Source of the DNA: Spirochaetales bacterium
GTDB lineage: Bacteria; Spirochaetota; Spirochaetia; Sphaerochaetales; Sphaerochaetaceae
Direction of reading: 5' to 3'
Length of the DNA: 5,821 nt
Assembly (NCBI GenBank): GCA_017614625.1
Contig: JAGABK010000120.1
Location: forward strand, 1 to 5,821
Part shown: piece by piece, positions 1-5,130 of the stretch
How positions within the stretch are numbered: position 1 is the first letter of the stretch
Layout of the letters: the number at the start of each line of letters is the position of its first letter
The notes under the pieces: model-generated
Database searches by the model: none
The model's input: the letters and a program-made list of their open reading frames with translations, nothing else
Told to the model about the DNA's origin: nothing
Position numbers and translations under genes: made by a program

Positions 1-1299
1 AAGAACCACGCCCGCGAGGCCACAATCATCGAGAACGCCGGTGCCAAGGGCGCCGTCACCGTCGCCACCAACATGGCAGGCCGCGGAACCGACATCAAGC
101 TCGGAGGCTCCCCCGACGCCCTCGCACGCAAGGTCTGCGGCTCGGAGGCCACCGAGGAGCAGCTGAAGGAAGCGCGCGAGAAGACCTACCCCCAGTGGAA
201 GGCCGCCTACGAGGAGGTCAAGGCACTTGGAGGCCTCTACATCCTCGGAACTGAACGCCATGAGTCAAGGCGTATCGACAACCAGCTGCGCGGAAGATCC
301 GGACGTCAGGGAGACCCGGGAACCTCGCGCTTCTACGTGAGCTTCGACGACACCCTGCTCCGCCTGTTCGCAAAGGACAGCCTGAAGGCCATGGTCGGAA
401 GGCTCGGCATGAACTCCGGCGAGGCGCTTGAGCACTCCATGGTCAGCCGCGTCATAGAGACTGCCCAGAAGCGCGTCGAGGAACGCAACTTCGACATCAG
501 AAAGCACCTGCTGGAATACGACGATGTCCTCAATGAGCAGAGGAACTTCATCTACAGCCAGCGCGACGAGATACTTGTCGACGAGAACATCATCCGGCGC
601 GCCATCAACGCCTGCAACGAGTACATCGACTTCTCAGTGGAGAACGCCGAGATGAAGAACGGCCAGCGCAACCTGGTCCAGCTCCACCAGGCCCTCATGG
701 ACAGCATAGGCTACGACTTCCAGGCCCAGGAGGGCGATGACAGACGCCCGGCCGAGGAGCTTGCCGCATCAATCAGGAAGAACGTCGAGGAGACGATCAA
801 CAGCAAGGTCGCCCTTGTCGGAAACGAGCTGTTCTCCCTCTTCATCAGACAGAACTACCTCAGGCAGATAGACACCCGCTGGCAGAACCATCTGGAGGAG
901 CTCGAGGACCTTCGCGACTCAGTGTCCCTCAGGACCTACGCCCAAAAGAACCCGCTGACCGAGTACAAGCTCGAAGGCTATGAGATCTTCGACAGGATGA
1001 TCGACCAGATCAAGAGCTCGGTTGCAAGGACCGTCCTGCGCGTCCAGATACGCGAGCAGTCCCAGAGCAGACAGCCCCAGGCCAGACGCACCATAGAGAC
1101 CCACAAGGAAGGACTGCAGTTCGGAGCCGCCGTCGCGACCCAGAGACAGCAGGCGCGCAGAAGCACCGAAGCCGGAGCGGTCTCACCCGTACAGGTCATC
1201 AGGACTGCGCCGAAGGTGGGAAGGAACGACCCCTGCCCCTGCGGGAGCGGCAAGAAATACAAGAACTGCCACGGAAGAACTCAGAGCTCCATAGAGTAA
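1..1299 (+). CDS. secA: SecA preprotein translocase ATPase, C-terminal half (5' end outside window)
   Basis: SecA is the cytoplasmic ATPase that drives unfolded preproteins through SecYEG. The reading frame is open from base 1, so the first ATG at 73 is internal; 432 residues are visible, about half of a usual SecA. In order: end of the second nucleotide-binding domain with motif V (TNMAGRGTD, visible residues 23-31) and the arginine-finger motif VI (QLRGRSGRQGDPG, 95-107); the long scaffold helix with EYDDVLNEQR (about 172-181); the helical wing region; the second conserved scaffold segment with W..HLEELEDLR and LRTYAQKNPLTEYKLEG (about 287-326); a variable basic, Gln-rich linker; and a C-terminal SEC-C zinc motif with Cys412, Cys414, Cys423 and His424. 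The intact zinc motif, known in the family to contact SecB, phospholipid or ribosomes, shows the C-terminus is complete. The gene converges with the - strand array. Identification is secure. Confidence 0.98.
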   Translation, partial: KNHAREATIIENAGAKGAVTVATNMAGRGTDIKLGGSPDALARKVCGSEATEEQLKEAREKTYPQWKAAYEEVKALGGLYILGTERHESRRIDNQLRGRSGRQGDPGTSRFYVSFDDTLLRLFAKDSLKAMVGRLGMNSGEALEHSMVSRVIETAQKRVEERNFDIRKHLLEYDDVLNEQRNFIYSQRDEILVDENIIRRAINACNEYIDFSVENAEMKNGQRNLVQLHQALMDSIGYDFQAQEGDDRRPAEELAASIRKNVEETINSKVALVGNELFSLFIRQNYLRQIDTRWQNHLEELEDLRDSVSLRTYAQKNPLTEYKLEGYEIFDRMIDQIKSSVARTVLRVQIREQSQSRQPQARRTIETHKEGLQFGAAVATQRQQARRSTEAGAVSPVQVIRTAPKVGRNDPCPCGSGKKYKNCHGRTQSSIE

Positions 1300-1351
1300 T
1301 AATCAATTCGCAGGGTTTCGTGTGACTCTTGAGCCTAAATAAAACCGGACC
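1300..1351. other. Convergent intergenic spacer, no clear terminator
   Basis: These 52 bases separate the secA stop codon from the stop codon of the opposing phosphoribosyltransferase gene. The only inverted repeat I see is GGTTT at 1314-1318 with AAACC at 1342-1346 around a 23-base loop, which is too weak to call a terminator. A TTTTATTT run read on the - strand (about 1337-1344) has no convincing GC-rich stem before it. How the two convergent transcription units end is therefore not evident from sequence; Rho-dependent termination is possible. Confidence 0.5.
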
Positions 1352-1963
1352 TCAGACTCCCCTTATCTCATGCAGGATAGCCCTCACCTCGGGATCGGCG
1401 AACTGGCTGTCGATCTCGTCTCCGGTGATTCCGACGAACTCATGGCACAGATAATGGATCCAGGTCTCGTCCTCGGGGCTGTTGAGGATGTGCTTGCGGC
1501 ACCAGTAGTCAGGCTGCACCGGAAGCGGCTTGGTTTCCTTGTAGAGAGGCACCTTGTAGTCGTAGACTGCTATCTTGAGGTCTTCGCGCGGGATTCCCTC
1601 GTTCATGATGACATCGGCCAGCTTGTTGACCGTGTTGCCGGTGTCGAAGATGTCGTCGACCAGGAGGACCTTGTCGCCGGCCCTGAGGTATTTCGGGGAG
1701 TATGTCCAGCCGTCGACCATGACGCGGGTCTGGTCGCGGAGGACGTTGTATGAGCGGGCCACGACGGCGGCGTAGAGGACGGGCCTTCTGTGCTCCTTCA
1801 TGCAGACCATCTTGTAGAACTCGGACATGACGTTGGCCATGTAGACACCTCCGCGGAGGGAGACGTAGATGACATCGGGGATGAAATGGTCTTCCTTGTA
1901 CATCCTGTAGGCAAGCTTCAGGGCGCTGTCCCTGATCACGTCATGCGAAATGAATTCCTTCAT
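1352..1963 (-). CDS. Purine-type phosphoribosyltransferase (xanthine/hypoxanthine/guanine PRT-like)
   Basis: A 203-residue type I phosphoribosyltransferase, which would join a nucleobase to PRPP to give the nucleotide and pyrophosphate. The diagnostic PRPP-binding motif VLLVDDIFDTGNT lies at residues 99-111, with its paired acidic residues and TGNT phosphate loop. The pyrophosphate loop is SLRGG at 35-39 within YVSLRGGVYMAN. A C-terminal PDYW (151-154) and TWIHY (167-171) match where xanthine/guanine-type enzymes carry aromatic base-binding residues, so purine salvage is the likely role; the exact base cannot be read from sequence. Its layout recalls the stand-alone COG2236-type hypoxanthine/xanthine enzymes more than pyrE or apt. 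The ATG at 1963 follows a strong AAGGGAGG site. It is last in the array, 34 bases after map, and a possible attenuator hairpin lies just upstream. Confidence 0.85.
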   Translation of the reverse strand: MKEFISHDVIRDSALKLAYRMYKEDHFIPDVIYVSLRGGVYMANVMSEFYKMVCMKEHRRPVLYAAVVARSYNVLRDQTRVMVDGWTYSPKYLRAGDKVLLVDDIFDTGNTVNKLADVIMNEGIPREDLKIAVYDYKVPLYKETKPLPVQPDYWCRKHILNSPEDETWIHYLCHEFVGITGDEIDSQFADPEVRAILHEIRGV

Positions 1964-1967
1964 GGTT

Positions 1968-1975
1968 CCTCCCTT
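1968..1975 (-). promoter_or_regulatory. Shine-Dalgarno site of the phosphoribosyltransferase
   Basis: On the - strand the bases read AAGGGAGG, four bases before the ATG at 1963. This is close to the anti-Shine-Dalgarno complement and fixes the start of the gene. It begins directly after the T run of the hairpin at 1980-2022, which leaves no room for a separate promoter between hairpin and gene. Confidence 0.8.
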
Positions 1976-1979
1976 ATAG

Positions 1980-2022
1980 AAAAACCCGGATTCCCCCTCA
2001 GAGCTGAGTGAGGACCTCCGGG
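1980..2022 (-). terminator. Possible intrinsic terminator or attenuator across the map stop codon
   Basis: Read on the - strand, CCCGGA (2022-2017) pairs with TCCGGG (1990-1985) and is followed at once by TTTTT (1984-1980 region). Inside the loop a second helix can form, CCTCA (2013-2009) with TGAGG (2000-1996), around an 8-base loop; the two helices are joined by an asymmetric internal loop. The map stop codon lies within the structure. GC-rich stem plus T run is the form of a Rho-independent terminator, but the internal loop weakens it. The next gene starts only 17 bases beyond, so partial read-through (attenuation) seems more likely than a full stop. I infer this from base pairing only. 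Confidence 0.45.
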
Positions 2023-2753
2023 CCGTTCGATGTTATGGCTACTGTATGCTCCCAGTGCGCCGCAGGCTTTCCGTCCGCGGTCACGACCGTCCATCCGTCC
2101 GACAGGTCTATGATTCCGTCTCCTCCGAGATTGATCATGGGCTCGATGGCGATGACCATGCCTTCCCTGATCCTCGGATTGGGCGAGAACCTGCTCACGT
2201 AGTTGGGGATCTCCGGATCCTCGTGGACCTTGAGCCCCACTCCGTGGCCGCAGTACTCGCGCACGACTCCGAAGCCGTTGCGGTGCGCATGCTCGTACAC
2301 AGCCTCGCCGATGTCCTGGATGCGGCAGTGCGGCTTGTCAAGCGCGCCGATTCCCTTGTAGAGGCATTCGCGGGTGACCTTGACCAGCTTCTGCACCTCG
2401 GGCGCCACGTTTCCGACCATGTAGGTCCAGGCGCTGTCGGAGAAATAACCGTTGAGGTTGATTCCCAGGTCCACGCTGACGATATCGCCGTCCTTGACGA
2501 TCCTCTTGCGCTTGGGAATGCCGTGGATGACTTCCTCGTTGATGCTGACGCAGGCAGTCGCCGGGAATCCCTCATAGTGGAGGAACGCAGGCTTTCCGCC
2601 GTGCTTGACGATGAAATCATGGCATTTCTGGTCGATTTCCCATGTGGACATGCCGGCCGTTATCTTGCCGTCCAGTGATTCGAAGAGCTGTGCGAGAAGC
2701 TTGCACGACTTGCGGATGCCGTCGATCTGCTCCTCAGTTTTCAGAAGAATCAT
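1998..2753 (-). CDS. map: Methionine aminopeptidase, type I
   Basis: A 251-residue cytoplasmic metalloprotease that removes the initiator methionine from new proteins when the second residue is small. The family's five metal ligands are all present: Asp95 (VSVDLG), Asp106 (FSDSAW), His170 (CGHGVG), Glu204 (IEPM) and Glu235 (HWEHTVAI). The accessory histidines are also there, His77 in VIHGIP and His177 in KVHEDPEIPNY. Spacing closely follows the E. coli enzyme, and length is normal for type Ia: no N-terminal zinc-finger extension and no type II insert. The ATG at 2753 lies inside the end of nusB, a 20-base overlap in another frame. A GAGG at 2761-2764, seven bases upstream, supports this start and suggests translational coupling to nusB. 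Confidence 0.97.
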   Translation of the reverse strand: MILLKTEEQIDGIRKSCKLLAQLFESLDGKITAGMSTWEIDQKCHDFIVKHGGKPAFLHYEGFPATACVSINEEVIHGIPKRKRIVKDGDIVSVDLGINLNGYFSDSAWTYMVGNVAPEVQKLVKVTRECLYKGIGALDKPHCRIQDIGEAVYEHAHRNGFGVVREYCGHGVGLKVHEDPEIPNYVSRFSPNPRIREGMVIAIEPMINLGGDGIIDLSDGWTVVTADGKPAAHWEHTVAITSNGPEVLTQL

Positions 2754-3177
2754 GCAAAAACCTCACTGCCGTATCAAGCAGGCCGTTGATGAACCTGTAG
2801 TTCACCTCGGTGCTGTATTCCTGCGAGAGCTTGACAGCCTCGTCGATAACGATGTTGGGATGTATCTCCTTGCAGTACAGCAAGGTGTAGATGCTCAGCC
2901 TGAGGATGTTCCTGTCGACGAGGTTGATGTTCTCGATGCTCCTTCGGGATGAGAAGCGGTTGATCATCTCGTCGATCTCGTTGAGGTGCGTCAGCACTCC
3001 GTCGATCAGGAATGTCGCGTAAAGCACGACGTCCTGCTCCAGCGAGGCCTGCTCCTCCTTCGTATAACCGGCAAGGCCCTCCGAATACGGGAGGGCTACT
3101 TCATGGATGCGGTTGTTGAAATCAAGGGCGTACAGCGTCTGTACCGCCGTCGCCCTTGCAAGGTGTCTGGATTTCAT
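2734..3177 (-). CDS. nusB: Transcription antitermination factor NusB
   Basis: A 147-residue all-helical RNA-binding protein. NusB with S10 (NusE) binds the boxA sequence of rRNA leaders and joins the antitermination complex that lets RNA polymerase finish rRNA operons. Family signs are the basic N-terminus with RATAVQTLYALDF (about 8-20) and the conserved C-terminal half, VDRNILRLSIYTLLY (87-101) followed by IVIDEAVKLSQEYSTE (109-124) and the FINGLLD segment. The length is typical and the ends are intact. The ATG at 3177 lies 16 bases after the PPIase stop codon; an AGGA at 3187-3190 is a fair ribosome binding site with a long, 9-base spacer. Its 3' end overlaps map by 20 bases. Identification is secure. 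Confidence 0.95.
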   Translation of the reverse strand: MKSRHLARATAVQTLYALDFNNRIHEVALPYSEGLAGYTKEEQASLEQDVVLYATFLIDGVLTHLNEIDEMINRFSSRRSIENINLVDRNILRLSIYTLLYCKEIHPNIVIDEAVKLSQEYSTEVNYRFINGLLDTAVRFLHDSSEN

Positions 3178-3193
3178 CCCCGGCCGTCCTGCC

Positions 3194-4225
3194 TCAGACT
3201 GTCGTCAGGTACTTGATCGAAGCCTCGGACTTGAGGTCGGAGACGAGCGAGTAATAGGCGTTCTGGTAGAGAGTGCTGAAGTTCTGCTCGGCCAGATAGT
3301 TGGTGATGTAGTCGCGGACGGTCATCGTCTCGGTGGGTGCGACGGGATCGTCGATTCCAAGGAGAGTCGTCGGATTGTGGACGGAGACCTTCACGATGTG
3401 ATAGCCCTGTGTGCTCTCGATGACACCGCTCACCTCGCCTGCGTCGAGCTTGAAGACCTCGTCGACGAAGTTGTCGCCCATGCCCGTGCGGACGTCGGTG
3501 TTGCTGTACTCGAGCCAGCCGATATCTCCGGCGACCTTGTTGGAATCCTCGTCCTCGGAATACTGGGTGACGGCCTTCTCGAAGGAGATGGCGCCGGTCT
3601 TGATCATGTTGGAGACGTTGGTGGCCTTCTCAAGAGCCGCGGCCTTGTCGTCGCCGAACCTGAAGTAGACATGTGCCAGCTTGACGTTCTCATTGCTGAT
3701 GAAAACGGATGCGTACTGTCTGTAGAATGCCTCGACCTGTGCGGTCGTGGGAGTGACGTCTGCGCTGAGCATGTCGGCCTTCTTGGCGTAGATGTACTGC
3801 TGGGTCAGATACTGCTGGGCCACATACTCCCTGAAGGTCGCGATGTCCATCTGGAAATTGATCTGGAGGACGTACTCGAAAAGCTCGTCGTCGGAAAGGT
3901 CGACACCGAGCTCCTGTGCGAACGAGGCGCGCTGGGAAGCGAGAAGTTCGTCCTTCTGCTCCTCGGTGAGGATGAAGCCGTCGCGCTCCATTCCCTGCTT
4001 CATGAGCTCTTCGGCCACAAGCAGGTCGAGGACTGTCGCGGCGTCGATGGAATCGCCATAGGTCTCCTTGTATTTGGCAAGCGTCTCGTCAAGCTGCTCC
4101 TGTGTTATGGTGGCGGTCCTGATGAGATTGATCCTGACGATGGGCGTGGAAATCGCGCTGAATGCCGGCAGTGCGAATACGACCATCAGGACAAGTGCTG
4201 CGAGTGCAAGAATTCTTCTCTTCAT
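3194..4225 (-). CDS. Exported parvulin-type peptidyl-prolyl cis-trans isomerase (PpiC/SurA-like)
   Basis: A 343-residue secreted foldase expected to catalyse cis-trans isomerisation at X-Pro bonds and act as a chaperone for exported proteins. Residues 1-24 form a clear signal peptide: MKRR, then a hydrophobic core, then LPAFSA with a probable cleavage site near 22-24. No lipobox cysteine is seen, so it should be soluble in the periplasm. Residues about 25-170 are a helical SurA-like N-terminal region. A rotamase domain spans about 182-281, with the paired family histidines at His185 (LAHVYF) and His276 (GYHIVKV) and a GDIGW motif at 233-237. A short helical tail follows. An in-frame ATG at 4282 would add 19 polar residues before the signal peptide and lie inside the upstream gene; the AAGGAG site at 4232-4237 favours 4225. 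Which clients it serves cannot be told. Confidence 0.92.
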   Translation of the reverse strand: MKRRILALAALVLMVVFALPAFSAISTPIVRINLIRTATITQEQLDETLAKYKETYGDSIDAATVLDLLVAEELMKQGMERDGFILTEEQKDELLASQRASFAQELGVDLSDDELFEYVLQINFQMDIATFREYVAQQYLTQQYIYAKKADMLSADVTPTTAQVEAFYRQYASVFISNENVKLAHVYFRFGDDKAAALEKATNVSNMIKTGAISFEKAVTQYSEDEDSNKVAGDIGWLEYSNTDVRTGMGDNFVDEVFKLDAGEVSGVIESTQGYHIVKVSVHNPTTLLGIDDPVAPTETMTVRDYITNYLAEQNFSTLYQNAYYSLVSDLKSEASIKYLTTV

Positions 4226-4231
4226 CCGTAA

Positions 4232-4237
4232 CTCCTT
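4232..4237 (-). promoter_or_regulatory. Shine-Dalgarno site fixing the PPIase start
   Basis: AAGGAG on the - strand, six bases before the ATG at 4225. It overlaps the TAA stop codon (4238-4236) of the upstream flavodoxin-like gene, so ribosomes ending there sit on this site. This decides the start in favour of 4225 over the in-frame ATG at 4282 and suggests translational coupling of the two genes. Confidence 0.88.
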
Positions 4238-4661
4238 ATTTTCCGGAATCGACATGCAGCCGTTTGCCGACCGCATATGCATAATTGCCGTTCGGGAGGA
4301 TGTCCGAGACCTTGAGGTACATGCCCTCGGACTCGAGACACCTCATGAGCGTCTGGAGAACGCGGCTCTTTCGGGCACAGTTCTTACTAATAAAACAACT
4401 GCAGCGCTTTCCGGATACAGCGCCTGCAGCCCTGAGGAATTTCGAAACATTGGCGGGAATCGTCTTTCCGAAGAAAGACGTGGCCTGGGAAATGACCGCG
4501 ACATAGTCGTAGAAGGAAATGATCTTGCCCATCTCGAGGTTCATGTCGAACATCTCGACGGTGTGTCCGTTGGACGCGATTCCGTCGGCGAGCTTGGATG
4601 CAAGCTCCTTGAGACGCTGGTCGTTGGCTTCAGTGCCGCAGTATAAAACGCAGACTCTCAT
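4236..4661 (-). CDS. Small flavodoxin-fold protein of unknown function
   Basis: A 141-residue protein that I do not recognise as a named family. The pattern is that of a flavodoxin-like alpha/beta fold: a first strand VCVLYCG (3-9), a helix at about 15-31, a second strand near TVEMFDM (34-40), then YDYVAVISQATSFFGKTIP (51-69), which resembles the flavin-contacting loop of flavodoxins and NADPH-dependent FMN reductases, followed by a helix and the strand CSCFIS. However, the usual Ser/Thr-rich phosphate loop after strand 1 is replaced by GTEANDQR, so FMN binding is doubtful. It has six cysteines (4, 8, 87, 89, 95, 108), three of them close together. The ATG at 4661 follows GGGG at 4667-4670. 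The gene lies between a hairpin and the PPIase, with a 10-base gap to the latter. A redox role is possible but only inferred from the fold. Confidence 0.75.
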   Translation of the reverse strand: MRVCVLYCGTEANDQRLKELASKLADGIASNGHTVEMFDMNLEMGKIISFYDYVAVISQATSFFGKTIPANVSKFLRAAGAVSGKRCSCFISKNCARKSRVLQTLMRCLESEGMYLKVSDILPNGNYAYAVGKRLHVDSGK

Positions 4662-4675
4662 ACAATCCCCTATTT

Positions 4676-4709
4676 AGACAAATTGGCCGCAGAAGCTGCG
4701 GCCTTGTCT
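4676..4709 (-). terminator. Long hairpin between secG and the flavodoxin-like gene, probable terminator or attenuator
   Basis: A perfect 8-base stem, GGCCGCAG (4685-4692) with CTGCGGCC (4696-4703), surrounds a 3-base loop. It is extended by a further 6-base match, AGACAA (4676-4681) with TTGTCT (4704-4709), after a 3-base bulge on one side (4682-4684). Read on the - strand the stem is followed by only a broken T-rich stretch, so it is a weaker terminator on the tail than on the stem. It begins 16 bases after the secG stop codon, where termination or mRNA 3'-end protection would be expected. The Shine-Dalgarno site of the next gene lies 5 bases beyond its end. The + strand reading would face no + strand gene. 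The hairpin itself is certain; its function is inferred. Confidence 0.65.
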
Positions 4710-4725
4710 CGACAATACTCTTCCG

Positions 4726-5109
4726 TCAATTCGTTGTTGTTCCGGTTGTGGTCGTCTCTGTACCCGTTGTTGCAGCAGCTCCGGTTGTCTCGGTCGTGGT
4801 TGCGGCTGTCGTGCTTGTTGTGGAAGCGGTCGCAGCTGCAGCCTCTCTGAGAGATGAGCTGAAGATCGACGAATCGGGTGACTTGTTGACGAATGCGACA
4901 AGAACTGCCAGAACGATGAAGGCCGCCACGGCATAGGCCGTGATCCTGTTGATGACCCTGTTCGACTGGCCGCCGAAAGCAGTCTCGCTGCTTCCGCCGA
5001 AGATGCCGCCGAGACCTGCGTTGTCCTCGCTCTGGATTGAGACGAGGAAGATCAGCAGGAGTGCGACGATAACGAAAAGAACCAAAAGAATGATACTCAA
5101 AACCGCCAT
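4726..5109 (-). CDS. secG: Protein translocase subunit SecG with Thr/Ala-rich C-terminal tail
   Basis: A 127-residue inner-membrane protein; SecG joins SecY and SecE and assists SecA-driven insertion of preproteins. The family layout is clear: a first membrane helix (about 3-24), the conserved cytoplasmic loop with SEDNAGLGGIFGGSSETAFGG (27-47) that is the hallmark of SecG, and a second membrane helix (about 56-74). The remaining residues exceed a minimal SecG. Residues 91-127 are low-complexity, with 20 Thr and 9 Ala among 37 and no basic residue, and by the family's topology would face the periplasm. The ATG at 5109 has a modest AGG at 5116-5118, six bases upstream. The gene is 21 bases after tpiA, which suggests cotranscription. 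A hairpin follows its stop codon. Identification is secure; the role of the tail is unknown. Confidence 0.95.
   Translation of the reverse strand: MAVLSIILLVLFVIVALLLIFLVSIQSEDNAGLGGIFGGSSETAFGGQSNRVINRITAYAVAAFIVLAVLVAFVNKSPDSSIFSSSLREAAAATASTTSTTAATTTETTGAAATTGTETTTTGTTTN
4729..4839 (-). repeat. Low-complexity segment coding for the Thr/Ala-rich SecG tail
   Basis: This stretch encodes SecG residues 91-127. The Thr codons are a mixture of ACA, ACC and ACG, so it is not a simple trinucleotide run; bias is stronger at the protein than the DNA level. A 9-base unit, TCCGGTTGT on the + strand, recurs at 4741-4749 and 4780-4788, 39 bases apart (13 codons), hinting at an old imperfect duplication. 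Such a segment could vary in length between strains. Confidence 0.6.
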
Positions 5110-5130
5110 ATGATACCTACCAGTATGTAA

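Noticed and set aside
73..75. ATG at 73 as the start of a short secA-like gene
   Set aside because: Codons 1-72 upstream are in frame and read conserved SecA sequence (KNHAREATIIENAGAKGAVT), so the gene begins outside the window.
1314..1346. GGTTT/AAACC inverted repeat as a terminator for secA or the phosphoribosyltransferase
   Set aside because: Only five pairs around a 23-base loop, with no T run placed directly after the stem in either direction.
2046..2678. + strand open frame (210 codons) opposite map
   Set aside because: It is antisense to a well-conserved metalloprotease whose metal ligands are all intact; the product shows no family features.
3107..4231. Long + strand open frame (374 codons) opposite the PPIase gene
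   Set aside because: It is antisense to a gene with a signal peptide, catalytic motifs and a strong ribosome binding site. The translated product is biased (rich in Asp, Val, Leu, Gly) with no recognisable domain, as expected from the complement of GC-rich codons.
4226..4282. Upstream in-frame start for the PPIase at 4282
   Set aside because: It would put 19 polar residues before an otherwise typical signal peptide and lie inside the upstream gene, whereas AAGGAG stands six bases before the ATG at 4225.
4724..4729. TTGACG on the - strand at the end of secG as a possible -35 box
   Set aside because: No -10-like hexamer occurs 16-18 bases downstream, where the hairpin stem lies instead.
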